From Serinus canaria (lineage: Eukaryota > Chordata > Aves > Passeriformes > Fringillidae), in the NCBI RefSeq assembly GCF_022539315.1, contig NC_066323.1, forward strand, positions 17,473,719-17,537,718: a stretch of DNA of 64,000 bases, given 5' to 3'. The first letter of the stretch is position 1. Each line of letters starts with the position of its first letter. The notes beneath the pieces were generated by a model. The model worked only from the letters and a program-made list of their open reading frames with translations, was not told the origin of the DNA and did not search any database. The translations under genes were made by a program, and so were the position numbers. Positions 11,854 to 23,650 of this stretch are shown here, one piece after another.

Positions 11854-12237
11854 TCAAGGGGAAGGAAAATTAAGGGTCATCTTAAGTTTATACAGTGGCG
11901 CTTTTTCATTTTCTGTAAAACTAACTCCACTGAGGCTCCCTGTCGGGTAAGCCTTTCTTCCCTTGTCTGTTACTTTCAAAGAAGAGAGTGCATATGACAG
12001 TCTGAGAATAGCACCAGCCTGAACACAGATGGTAGGGATTACACCACACTGAGCCTTGACCTTCAAAAGCTCGCCGTTCCTTTTCAAGGTTTCTCTTCTT
12101 TGACAGGTGTACTGGCTTTTGTCAATTACTTTCATTAATGCGTTTTTTTCATTATGATCAACTACCCGTGGTTTAGGTCCTGTCTCAAAATTACAGCAAA
12201 ACAGGTTCCAAACTGAAAAGCTGAAATTGTTTTCCAT
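11854..12237 (-). other. Coding-like open frame of 127 codons, unidentified
   Basis: This minus-strand frame is more coding-like than most of the window. It has balanced residue use with many Lys, Asn, Glu and Gln (for example residues KSQYTCQRRETLKRNGELLK), mixed third positions, and about seven CpG dinucleotides between 11838 and 12170, where the background is nearly CpG-free. Inside it, an acceptor-like TTTTGCTGTAATTTTGAGACAG precedes about 110 open codons. It ends in a stop without a donor, so a 3' terminal coding exon, a retrocopy or a decayed mobile-element protein are all possible. I find no poly(A) tail or AATAAA directly downstream. With the fragment at 11436-11600 on the same strand it may mark one broken or real gene. 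I could not name a family. Confidence 0.28.
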
Positions 12238-13499
12238 ACTTTTCCCCCTTCTGTAGTCCCAAAGTGCTCTGAAGCTCTCAAAGACTTAACTCATAATGGA
12301 GAAATCTCACCCAGTTTTTGCTCATTTCCATTAAGCACTCCATCTGTGAGATTCTGGCTGGAGCACTAGGCTGAGCCCCAGAGATCAGGTTGGCAGGGGA
12401 CTGTATTTAAAAGACACAATTTTCTGAGATATTGAAAATTATCTAAAACGTAAATATGGGAACAGAAGTTAAGCAGAGACTTTATAGTGTGGAAGGAAAC
12501 TTTTCACAGGCCAGATAGAGCCATTCCTGTAACGTATTGGTACCAGAGTGTAAGTATGAAAAGGAAATCAGCTGTTTCAGGCCAAGGTAATTGAAGTAAA
12601 TGGTATGGACTGGTACAGATGAAACAGGTTTCAGCCTTTTCTTCCTCAGAGATATTGGCAAGCAGGTGAGAAATGCAAATGCATATTGTCAGCCTCCTGC
12701 CTTGAACAGCCAGAGCCATGGCACTCTGCAGGACTGCGCTGCTGACATAAGAACAGGTTCTCTAGGGAGTTTGGTTTTCCTCTCCTGTTTTGGGGCTGGC
12801 TGAAAATGCCATAAATGGTTCTTCTTAACATCAAAGAGAGATGTCTCTGACTGCAAGAATGATGAGAGTCAATGACCAGTCAGTGGAGAGTGCAAGTTTC
12901 TCCCACCGTTCAGCATCTCACCCAAAATGGGGTCTGAATATTCCCAACAGACATTCAAATTTCTCTGATAACAATCTCTTTGTTCCAAACCTGAAGCTGT
13001 CTTTTCAGGATGTATATAATGAGGAATCAGACCTCACCTGCCAGTTTAGGACAGTAAAGCAAAATGAGGCTCTCCATCCTCCCAGGTCCCTCCCGTGGCC
13101 TCCTGGCTCTCTGCAGCTGGAACGAGGGGCACAAAGGCTGGGCTGGGTTTGACCTGCTCATCCATTTTGCCCTTCATTCACCCAGGAGAGCATCAGAGCT
13201 GCAAAAAGTCTGCACATGGTTTGGCCTGGCTGAGAGAAACCAGTGGATGGGTTCTCAAGGGCAGGGGAGATGAAGGGAAGAAGGATTGAAATGTTTTCCT
13301 GGCTCAGTGCCTCCTGTCACACAGTGCTGAAGCTGGAGGGACAATCTAGTCCCAAACTAAACCTTAGAAGGTGCTAACTTACAGGACAGCCAGAGGGATA
13401 GAGACTCCTCACAGCACACAAGGGAGATAAGCAATTAATGCTCATTAATGTTCATAAGAGTTAGTGTGTGAATCCTCTGTTTCCTGGACTGAGGAAAAG
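12238..13499. other. Unannotated DNA with a plus-strand open frame of 103 codons
   Basis: The frame at 12841-13152 on the plus strand has no recognised domain. Near 12638-12665 a strong acceptor-like tract (CCTTTTCTTCCTCAG) is followed 16 bases later by a donor-like CAG|GTGAGA. This is too short to judge. I see no repeat. Confidence 0.5.
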
Positions 13500-14140
13500 A
13501 AAGTCTAAAACCATAATAAATCTGTCTCAAATTTAGTAATATTTATTCCAACTACACTATAATCACTAGAATAACATTGTGGTGCTGTAAAACATGTTGA
13601 AATATAGTGTTACATCATCACTGCTATTTGTTACTATAATTTTATCCAATAAATTATGGTGCAATCCATGGCTTGGGATTAAAATGACAGCTTTAATATG
13701 GCATTTTTAGTCTGCATAATGCTTGTGGTTCAGGACAATAGGAGTTTTGATCTAAAGTAAATAGGTGATAAAAAAAAGCCACATGAGGTTGGCTTTCATT
13801 TTAAAACTTCATTAAAAAGGGATTTGTCACTATCACTAAATATGAGTGGAAAAAAAAAATCAAAACTTGAAATGCTCCATAAATTGACTACATTTTTAGC
13901 ATGACTTCTAATTTGAAAGTTACTTAACAAACAAATGGTACTAATTTCCTCTAAAAATCTCAATCACATTCAAAATGAGCTATTCACTATGAAAGCCAGG
14001 AGCTACCTAAAAGCTAAAGACAATTACAGAGTAGGATTTTTTTTGTTTCAACACTGAAATGAAAATGATTTTCAGACTCCTCAGATTCCAGTAAATGTAA
14101 CTTAGATCTCTCATGAGTACTCTGCAGTGAATAATGGAGG
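13500..14140. promoter_or_regulatory. Possible conserved non-coding element (AT-rich, homeodomain-like sites)
   Basis: This is a stretch of AT-rich unique sequence without repeats. It has many TAAT/ATTA cores, a TGACAG (MEIS-type) core next to CTTTAAT near 13685, and a GGATTA-type (OTX-like) core near 13675. Such clusters are typical of developmental enhancers in gene deserts but are also common by chance in AT-rich DNA. Conservation cannot be judged from one sequence. Confidence 0.2.
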
Positions 14141-15589
14141 AACTAAGCCAAATATGTGCAGGATTCTGGGGTTTTTTGTTGCTTGGTTAGTTGGTTGATT
14201 TTTTTGTGGGTTTTTTTTTTTGTTTGATAAATAATCTGAAAGTAGGAACATATAATACTTTTCAGAAATTGAGATATCTAGAAATAATTTGCTTGGATGG
14301 AATCTTCTTAAAATTGGAAAGAGTACCTACACTGTGTCTTATCTGCAGGTTTAGCAGATGCTTTAGCAGTAATAAGAAGTATTTATTTTTAAATAAAAAG
14401 GTTTTGAAAAAGAGGGGATTACATTAGTCATTAGTTTCTTCTATACATACCACCCCTTTTAAAAGGTGCTGGATCATTTTACACATTAAAACCCTGGAAA
14501 TAATTTCATCACTGAAGTGATGCATCTGAGGCTGCACAAACCCTAATTTGCATCCTTCCTTTATGTGAAAATGACTTGTGAAAAGTCAGCCTTTATTTGC
14601 AGGAGGTGCTTGCAGGCACTCAGGAAAACCTGACCAGGGGCTGCTCAGGTAGGGAATACAGCAAAATGCTCTCATCCACTGGGTCTCTGAGGATGGTCTG
14701 GGAACAGCAAAGTGAGAGCTCCTGACATGGATTCTGGATATTTATGGGTTATTGTTCCATTCCTCAGCAGAAGAGCCTCTGTCAAAACACTCTAGCAAGA
14801 AATTGCAGTAATACAATGGTACAAATGAAAGTAGTTCCTTAATAATCATATTTTCACACTTCTTATCAGTGAATTCTCATAAAACTAGTGCTATTATAAG
14901 TGATAAACCTATATAAAGTTATATATATAAAGTCATCTGAGACAGCTAATCTTTCTTTTGTGGGCTTGTGCTTATGAAATTATCTGATTGTTAATGATAA
15001 CAAAACCCCATCGTGCATAAAAAAGCCACCAAGCAAAAAAGACAAAAAAGCTTTGTCTAAATGATGTTAAGTCACTTGTCAGAAACACTATCATTCACTG
15101 CTGGAAGTGTACCTAATTTGAAAATGTGTTTCACAAACTGCCCCACTCCAAAAAAGTTCAGCAAAAAGTTTTCAGCAAAATATTTTTCCTTTGTGATATG
15201 AGCCTTAATCTTATTAAAAACCTGGGACTTTTTTCTTTGTTTGTTTGGGGTTTTTTCCCCAAAAAGAAATATTCTATATCACTATTTACTATCTTATGAT
15301 TATGCTCTGAAATCACCTTTTTTTCCTTGCTGATCTGAACTTAAATTAGGAAACTCCCAAGGGCATTTATTTACTGTCACCATGACAAACAAGGGAAAAA
15401 GAGGAAGACAGAGCAGACATCAGTGGACTACACAAAATATTTGCTTATTGAAAAATCTGTGTTTAAGGTAAAGTTATTCTGAAGTATTAGAGATTAATTC
15501 CAGCAGAAAACTAAAAAAAATGGGAATAAATGTGAATAAATGATGTTGCTCATTAGATCACTCTTACTGAGATGAGCATGGGTATCTCT
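14141..15589. other. Unannotated AT-rich unique DNA
   Basis: A T/G-rich tract lies at about 14170-14222. An octamer motif ATTTGCAT (POU-type site) lies at 14546-14553. I see no gene or recognisable mobile element. Confidence 0.55.
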
Positions 15590-16107
15590 GAAAGGTGCAT
15601 TCCACGAGAATTTGTAGGGGTAAAATTTGCACAAGGGTTTACAGCTACTCTACTTAATTGGAAAGCAATTAATTCAGGTCCAAAGTGAAAGTTTACTGAA
15701 AACTTAGGTTCAGGTCATATTTCTAAGCACTCAACAAGAATGTAAATGTACAGATCTTAAGATTTGCCTAAACATGCTGTTGCTGTGAGAAATTATCCCA
15801 AAACTTGCTGCACACTTTGTTCTTTAACTCAGCACTTTGTTCTTTAATTGGAAAGCTCTTAAACACATAATATGTCAAATTAAAGTAAAATAATCTGTTA
15901 TTTTTCATATTAATGACATAATTACATTGCACCACTATAAAATTGCTTCCAGTCTAATTATGTCTAGGCAGAGATTACTGGTAATTAATATAACAAATAA
16001 TTTTGACTACAACTAGCAATAACTGCTTTCTTGAAGACTTTCCTAAAACCTTTGAGTAATTTTGTTACTTCTACATGCACTATTGCAATGATTCTTTAGC
16101 ACTTAGT
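15590..16107. promoter_or_regulatory. Possible conserved non-coding element, AT-rich
   Basis: This is unique AT-rich DNA dense in ATTA/TAAT cores and with no repeat signature. It holds a short direct duplication of CACTTTGTTCTTTAA at 15813-15827 and 15833-15847 (period 20). The character suits a developmental enhancer, but this is inference from composition only. Confidence 0.2.
15811..15850 (+). repeat. 20-bp tandem duplication
   Basis: CACTTTGTTCTTTAA occurs twice with a 20-base period. It is a small local duplication with no other meaning evident. Confidence 0.8.
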
Positions 16108-16139
16108 AATTAATTACTTAACAAAATAAGTAATTAATT
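16108..16139. repeat. Perfect inverted repeat, 13-bp arms
   Basis: AATTAATTACTTA (16108-16120) is followed after a 6-base spacer by its exact reverse complement (16127-16139). Each arm holds TAATTA homeodomain-type cores, so this could be a paired binding site or simply an AT-rich hairpin. Confidence 0.85.
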
Positions 16140-18342
16140 GCTACATGGAATTGCATGTTTGGAAAGGGAAGAGAAGAGGGGATACCTTTTGTTTTCAGAG
16201 GTGTTGGTGAATGGCTCCTTTGGTCAGTGGCTCCACACTGGTGAGTGTGAGGCTTAGGGGGCACACACATGCACTGGTGGCCAGGAGCAGGAATGTCATC
16301 CAAAGGGAAAGTGGTCCAAAAAATTCCTGTTTCACTTAAAACATGATCAGTGCTGTGGAATAATTTGGGGACCTCTGATATAATGTATTATCTCAGGGCC
16401 TGGCACATTAAAATATGAGCCTGTGAATGTTTGTCATTTAAAAGCCCACCTAGTACCATGTTTTATACCCATCTTATCAGTAAATCTCTTTTTAAAAGAT
16501 ACATGATCTAAAATTTAAAAGTAAAATTTAATTTCCTCTCCTTACCAAATACTATGCCTGTGTACCAGGCTCATGTTTCAAGATCCATTTCACTAAGGAA
16601 TCATTTTCATCTTCTCTGCTCTGTGAGGCCTCTTTATGTCAGATATTTACCCATGCTTTATGTTTTTGCCTGACCTTACCTTCCCACTAAGGCTGAGACA
16701 CCAATTGCTGCCACTGCTGCCACTCCTGTCTATCCATTCCCTAAAGTCTGTCTGACCTATTATTAATCAAGGTGGGGAAAATTTCACTGCCCTGGGAAAG
16801 AAGGACCCCTTAAAGTAAGGGAAAATTAGGGAAAATAAATTAATTTTAGAAATAATGAATTTCTCTCTGAAACGAAATTCCTGGTGCTCTGTAATAGCTG
16901 TACAAGACAATAACATGAGTTGAGACATCTCTAACAAAGCACCACAAGCTTCTTTCTCCATCATGTCATCTGGGAATCATCCAGAGGTGTTTATGCAGTG
17001 AACTAAGACCTGTTTCTTCTTTCTTTTTCTCTAAAATTTAAGTTCTATAGTTCTGTAACACCACTGACTTTACTGGACATGGGGATGTTTCAAATAAGCT
17101 TTATTTTGGAGCCTTTGGATTTTGGTCTCCTAAACTTAAGCCAGTATATAGAGTGTTATTGTTAACATTATTACTAAGCTAAACAAAATCTAAAATGGAC
17201 CTCAAGTCTCTCCACAAACATTAGAATCACAAAATCAAAATGCTCCATTCCAAACATGCTACAAATTTTGAGCAAAATACCCAGGATTTACAAGAGTAAA
17301 ACTCATAATCGTCTTTCACTGTGTTGTTCTATGAATGCAATAAGCCAAAAATATCCTCTACATACTAAAAATAATAAGCATATTCTGAATCCCAGCCTAA
17401 AGGTTTAGTGTGCAGATTCTGTTTCAGATCTTATTCCTGTGGAAACTGAGTCCAAGCTGTAATGAGTGTGATTCCAGGAAGCATTCCTCAAGCTGTTACT
17501 TGCAGGCTTGGGTTTAAGAAAAAAAACCTTCTTTGGGAATTTATTATTGCATTGCTCATAAAACAACATCCCATAGTTTTATTTCACTGGCTTGTGACAT
17601 ACAAAAATCAGACAAGGATTAGCTGACTGTAATGCCAAATATATGAGAACAATCCCTTTGTACCTGACAGCAAATTGCAAACAGCAGCTCTGATTCCAGG
17701 AGTTCATATTTCACAAGTGCTGAAATATTCAGCAGCTTATTAAGACTTGATACTTATTGTTTTCTCTGATAGAAAATGCAGAGTTCCTCCAAATATTTGA
17801 AGTGACATGGAGAGGTCTGTGCTCTGAAAAGAGAAATCTTGGGGATTTCAAAGTGGCCTTGTTAAATTAATAAGAATCAGCAATGAAAGCCCTCCAGTTC
17901 TGATAGACATGCACATGCTGAAATTCATACACCCACCAACTTCCTGTAATCTATATTTTAGCACTCAGTACATGAATTCCTGGTGCTTTGTACTCACAGC
18001 AATGTTTGAAAGAGGCTCTTAAAAACTTTATAGCATCTTTTACATTGGGGCTGTGCAAAAGGGCTTTGCACAGGGTGAAAAATACTCTACAGTTTAAGGA
18101 AAGGGAGTACAATTAAACCAATCCCAATGATTTACAGGATAATCTAATAATCTAGAAGTCATATATCTTATATGTAAATGGTAATAAATGCTAAAATTGT
18201 GATGAGAAGCAGGTTCAGTTCCAGCATTAGCTCATAGTCAGAGCTGGAGAAAAGTAATGTCTTTTCCCCCATAACGAAAAGATTTCAGAATGAGAGGAAT
18301 TATTAATTTTGATTTTTTTTTTCTTCTCCTTTCATTTTTAAG
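16140..18342. other. Unannotated AT-rich unique DNA
   Basis: I see no gene and no recognisable repeat. A phrase near 16392-16412 (GGCCTGGCACAT) is faintly like a MIR core but too short to call. A minus-strand donor-like AAG|GTAAGG lies near 16675 without a convincing exon. Confidence 0.55.
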
Positions 18343-18435
18343 AAAATGGATACTGCTACACTGGACAAAGAACAGGAAAGAGGGTGTTCTTTTGTGAAAA
18401 CCAGCACAAGGTTTTCAGCAAATTTTATCATAAAT
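18343..18435 (+). other. Candidate 93-bp phase-0 exon, unidentified
   Basis: A long polypyrimidine tract (about 18310-18340, mainly T with C) ends in TTTTTAAG. It is followed by 93 bases that are open in one frame, 31 codons starting AAA ATG, and then a good donor AAT|GTAAGA. The length is a multiple of three and both flanking introns would be phase 0, the arrangement of a cassette exon. The peptide is mixed and polar (begins KMDTATLDKEQERG). I do not recognise it. The acceptor is one of the better ones in the window, but a chance match is possible. Confidence 0.25.
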
Positions 18436-20812
18436 GTAAGATTTGACAAAGAATTCTGCAAATATGCGGAGGATTCTACTCCTCTGTTGAAGATTTCACA
18501 TGGCTGCCCGTGCTCCAGGCTTCACAGAGAGCCCTTGCAAAAACATGCAAAGGCAGAAACAGTTTGTTTTTGTGTTCACACTATCAACATTTACTGTTGA
18601 ACCCTTCAGGAAAGAGTGCTGGCAGGTTCCAGGAGCACCCTGTGAGCAGAGCAGGGCTGCTGAGCACAGCTGATAAGGCACATCAGAAGCCTCCCTGGCA
18701 ATTTTGCTTTTCTGTGGAGATTCCCTTCATGTACATTTGCTATCTTACAACACCTGCACCTTGTGCTACTCTGCTGCCATTTGTGCTCAGGTGAAAAGAG
18801 GGAATTTGTTTTCCAGGGAGAAAAGATGTACACTGTGCTTTCAGTCAGACACTGGGCTATAAATCTTCCCATGACTACAGATGTTTTTTGCCTCAGAGTG
18901 AATATTAAAAAGCTATGAAATGCTCATGTAATGAGATGCACAAACAATGTAATATGGGAACTTTTCTTAATTTGGCATTCATTTACTCATAAATCCCACT
19001 GAACAGGACTGCAGAAGCATTTGAACCATTTTTAAATGAAGGAATGTATTATTAAAGTACCTTTTCTCCTTTTGCTCCATGTAGTTGAGCTAAAAACTGC
19101 TTAAGAGTGCTTTAGAAAGAGAAATGCAATGAAATGAAGCCTGCTTACAGAGCTCACTGTCACATGAAGAATACCACACAGGTTGCCACGAGCTGTTTGT
19201 ATTCTTTGTGTTTATTTTGTTTTCAATGCCAGAGCCAAAAGTGCTGCTTCATTTTATAATAAATCAGAAAACTTGCTCACACAGGTAAAATGTGAGTATT
19301 GCAAGGGGTGACCTGCTGTGTCCCTCCCCATTCCCAGGTGCTTACATTCATGGGTAGGTGGATATTTCTTCCTCCTGTGTCTGAAGAGGAGAATTCCATA
19401 AGAAATCCATCCCCTGCTTTAAGGATTTGGTTAAGGTTCCTAACTTTCAGTGGAGGAAGGAGCTCTCCCTTCCCCCTCCCCAGAAGATCACTGGAGGGAA
19501 TATTGTGTTCTCCTCATCCTGCCAGATCCATTACCATTATTTAGAGCAGGTAAACAGATGTGCAGGTTGCCTAAATGCAGGACAACGTTGGTGAAGGGAA
19601 ATGCAGACCAGGATATCCCATTCTTATTAATTTGCACACCTTGTAGGCTTGTCCAAACACATTAGGTGTAATTGTCTCCCTTGCCAAAGATCTCTGAAGC
19701 ATAGTGGGGTAGACCAGAAGGTCAGCAGAAGAGGGAATTGCCACAGCAGCTGCCATTGAGCAAATGATTCCAGTGAAAAGTTTGCAAAACCCTTCCCAAA
19801 GTGCAGTCCTCAGCTCCAAGCTCAGGCTGCTGCTCCTGGCTGAGCTGCAAACTCTGCCTGGGTGTGATTAAATGTTTGCATTGAGCAGGGGCTGAGCACC
19901 AGGCCAGGCTCCCTGGCTGGACCAGGACTTTTGGAATGGCTGCTGAGCTGACACCAGGCAGTTCACAGCACAGAGCAAAGGGTCATTCTTTGGGCAAATC
20001 CAGAACAGTTATAATGCAGCTTTTGGGCTCTGTCTGACTGTGTCAAAGCAATTAATTTTGGTGTTTAAAAAAGGATCACATCTGGGTAACCACAATAAAT
20101 TAAATGGGAAGGCAATTTGCAATCAAGCCTCAGGTGTAGAGAGAAGGTTCTTATGTTCCTTTAGGTACTAATTTGAAAATGGAGCCATCAATGTAAGTTT
20201 TGGAATGGATTGGCAGAAACACCATGTAACTATACAGTAAGGGAATTATTTAGTCAGATGAGGCTGGTTTGACATGAGAAATCTGACTGATTTCTTGAAT
20301 TCCAGTCTTTCCACATTCAGGACAACTTGTTTCTAGCTATCAAAGGCCTCTATAAACATTTCCTTTGGGTGTCCTGGCACTGCTGGCCTTTGATCCACGT
20401 TAGTAATTTGGATTAGATGTATTTCAGCTGTTTTATAGGCCAACATTTCAGTGCTCTAAAGGTCTTGAAATGAACTGGTGTGCAAGTGAAACCCTCTGGT
20501 CTACAGGGGTGCTGGAGAATGCCTGGCAATGAAAAACCCTGAAGTCAAAAATCCCAGCCTAGGGAGGGCAGGTTCAGTTCACCAAACAGCTGGGCAAAGG
20601 AATTGCTTAAAGAAATCAGGAAATCTCAGCACAAAGCAGTAACATTGGCTCTCTCATTAATTTGTATTAGCATTACCAACTTCAGCAGCAGCAATCATTG
20701 TCTAAGCTGGTAAGTGGCTATGAGAGGAGTCCTGAATGTAATTTACTGGACAGGACTATTTTTTCAGTGAGATGCACTCAGTCTGGATGGTAAAATGCTG
20801 ACAGCACCATAG
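18436..20812. other. Unannotated unique DNA
   Basis: I recognise no gene or repeat. A donor-like CTG|GTAAGT near 20708 follows a 24-base open stretch with a weak acceptor and is not called. Frames are under 100 codons. Confidence 0.55.
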
Positions 20813-20867
20813 CTTAGACTTGTATAAATCTAATACAAGTCTAAGTCTAAATACAATAGACTTGTAT
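20813..20867. repeat. Three-armed inverted repeat (two alternative hairpins)
   Basis: The arm CTTAGACTTGTAT (20813-20825) is the exact reverse complement of 20833-20845, giving a 13-bp stem with a 7-base loop. The middle arm also pairs over 11 bp with a third arm TAGACTTGTAT at 20857-20867. The first and third arms are direct repeats, so two mutually exclusive hairpins are possible. Confidence 0.85.
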
Positions 20868-23302
20868 TTTTTCACTTAAATTTTCCAATCCCCAGTCTTT
20901 GCTTACTTTAATTTGCTGCTCTTTCCCTTTCTTTTGGAAGTCCAGAGGTTGAGCAATGTCCATGTGTTTTCTCACTGAAGACTAACAAGATGCAGATGAT
21001 TCCTTTCATTTCTTAGTTTCTCATCAACACTTCCCCTATTATCTCTCTAGATCACAGACTAATTATTACCTGTAACATACCTATATCAGACTTTTTAGAC
21101 ATGACACCAGTCTGAGTTCATGAACACACAGCTGGGAAAAGCTGGTTTTCAGCCTGGCCACCTTCTGCTGTCCCAAGATCAGTAGGGACTTCTGGTTTCA
21201 AGCACAGTTAGTTTACTACTATTTGGTAGTTTCTTGCTTCCATGCTTTTATCAAATGTTTCACAGTGTTTGGTATTTCTCCTCAAGTCCCATTTCCTAGG
21301 GTAATGTGATTATGTGAGACTCTTGGGTGTCATTTAAGAAAAATTAATTTCTTTTTCTTTTAGCTTCACGGAAAAGTGTAAAAACATGACCCAAGTGCAT
21401 TCTAAAAGCTGGAAAGGCAAAGGCAATTAAAAAGAACACACAGTTTATTATTTAAAAAATGAGATTCTCTAAATGCAATAGTCATGATTTTTGGAAGGAC
21501 AAGACCATTTTTTTCCACACCTGGGACACTCAGTTTGACATGGCTGTTACATGGACTTAGCTGTGGAGACTTGCAGTGTATATTTGTAGAAATAGATTTT
21601 GAATTTACAGATGGTGGCCTTTCATGTTGGTTTGTTTTCTTAGCTTCCTGTAACAGAAATGGGTTGTTTCTGTTTGTTGAGGGAAATGATGCAATTTCTT
21701 TGCAACTGTAAAATTAAAACTTCTAAAAGCAATGCTGAGCTTTTTACAGTAGCAGCAAACTCTTCCTACATTCTGAGATATTAGGCTGGCAGGCAATAAA
21801 TCAAAATTAGCAATTAAATTAATGTAATTTTTAAAAGTTTCTTTAAATTCATAGGGGAAATAATAATGAGTGTTCACTAATAACTTTTCATATTCCTGCT
21901 TTATCTGTCCTTGAAAGGACATCTGCCTTTTCAAGGCAGATAAGGCCTACCTACAGACTTTCCCTCACCTATGCATAATAAATATGATGAAAGTAGGATG
22001 AAAATAGCCCTCTCCTGAGTCCTGTGGACTACTTTAGTAACAGATATTTTGGATTTAATCTGGAGGCAGTGTCCTCAAATAAGTACAGATATCAAATTGA
22101 GATAACCAGAATGCAATAATTAATTTCAGAAAAAAAAACCCCAAACCTCATCTCAATTCCTTTGTGAAGTGCCAAAGCATCAATTCAAATTATTTGTGGT
22201 TAAGGTTGTTATCTTTATTTCAGTAATAGATGAAGGTAGCCAAATATTCAGTTTCATAAGCGTGTCAAAGTGCAGATTTCAGTCCTAACTTAAACCATCA
22301 TGACCATCTGCAATAAAAATCATTCTCGCTTTGCTTTGCAGAACCATTGTTAAGCTTGTAGACTAAACATTCAACCACTGCAAGCAGTCAGCAGCTTTAT
22401 TACTTCTCCTGCCCCTGCAGAGGCATCCTGGATTCAATTTGCCTAAATACATCAAAGTATTTTAATTTTGAAGTACCCCAAGCATTTTGAAAAGTTTAAA
22501 GGCTATTTGTCTTCTAAAACGCTTGAATGTAAACTCAAATGAAAATCATCTTGATGATTTCTTCCCGCTTAAATGACTGTCACATTCCTGTTCTGAAAAG
22601 CCCCTCAAGCTCCAATATACAGTTTCCCCTGCCTTTTTTCCCTCCAAGTAATTATGAGTGAGCCAGTTTTAAGTTACGTGCTCAGATTGGCTTCCTTCAT
22701 CCTGAGACTCCTCTATTTCTGTGGAGTTCAATGAATTAAACACTTACTAAGCCATCAATTTGTCTCAACTTCTCAACTTCACTTCAAGCTTTATTTTTTT
22801 CCTTTCTTTAACACTGGATTGTGAATAAATACACAGTCAACTGATCCACCAGGATAAGATTGCACATAACTAGTTCTGAGCTAAAAATGACAGGAATGTC
22901 TGAGCTGCAAGCACAAAACTAGATGGCATGTGGGTATCTGGCAAAAACAGTCACAAAATAATTTTGTTTGAAAATACGTTAAGTACTTGTAATATTTGAA
23001 AAATCATACAAATTTGGTAAAATATTTGGTATGATAGCCATTGATTCACTGACATTTTTACTTGTTTTTCTTAAAGTTTCAAAACTTATGTGAAATACAT
23101 GTGTATGCATAACCAAAAGTTTCATTTGGTCAGTAGTATTAAGTCATTCCCTGGAAAGACTTCCTGATGGCAGCTATGTCCATTCAAAACTCCTCTAAAG
23201 TCATAGAATTCTCCTGATTACAGGCACAAGTTTTTGCAACCAAGTGTGCTATTTGGATATTAGGAATATATATGCATTCAATCATTCAATGTATGTGCTT
23301 TA
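20868..23302. other. Unannotated AT-rich unique DNA
   Basis: I see no gene. A pair of adjacent hairpins lies at 21901-21943 (listed separately). The part from about 22300 to 22780 has the look of conserved non-coding DNA, being repeat-free with mixed composition, but there is no direct evidence. Confidence 0.5.
21901..21943. repeat. Nested/adjacent hairpins
   Basis: TGTCCTTGAAAGGACA (21906-21921) is a perfect 7-bp stem with a 2-base loop. It abuts ATCTGCCTTTTCAAGGCAGAT (21921-21941), a perfect 9-bp stem with a 3-base loop. The outer arms TTATCTG (21901-21907) and CAGATAA (21937-21943) also pair, so the whole is a degenerate 16-bp inverted repeat. Confidence 0.8.
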
Positions 23303-23650
23303 TAAAATCATTGGGCTGAAAAGGCCATGTGAGCTCAGCTCAGTCCATTCCTGATGCCCAGCACAGAATCACCTGAGCCCAGGTCATTCCTACCAATGTC
23401 CCTCCTACCAGATCTTTGTCAAAAAAGAGACATTGGCAGGATTAGGACATCCCCACTAAAATTGTCTGTCCCAGTGAGTCCCTCTATCCAAACTGAAAAT
23501 TTTCTCTCCTTTTTCTAAAATGTAAACTCTGTTATTTTTAGTTCTAATAATTAACAACATGAATAACAAGTTATAAACTTCTGTTTTTTCAGTGTCTTTG
23601 TACTTGAAGCCCATTGTTCCATTTCCTGCCACCCCTTCCCTCTGCATTGC
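23303..23650 (-). mobile_element. Diverged CR1 LINE 3' fragment, antisense
   Basis: The left end, AAAATCATTGGGCTGAAAAGGCC, matches the reverse-complement start of CR1 tails ('aatcattaggttggaaaagacc'). Farther right, 'ccccactaaaattgtctgtc', 'tctctcctttttctaaaatg' and 'acttgaagcccattgttcca' follow the order of the CR1 3' region as read on its minus strand. Divergence is high and small indels are present. The tail octamers are lost or reduced to the CATTCAATCATTCAATG phrase at about 23275. It is an old truncated copy with no coding capacity. Confidence 0.5.

Noticed and set aside
12638..12665. Strong acceptor followed 16 bases later by CAG|GTGAGA
   Set aside because: A 16-base microexon cannot be supported from sequence alone.
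12841..13152. 103-codon plus-strand frame with mixed composition
   Set aside because: No splice support, no known motif, and only one CpG. It is within the length range expected by chance.
20680..20710. 24-base segment before CTG|GTAAGT
   Set aside because: The acceptor pyrimidine tract is weak and the segment is too short to judge.
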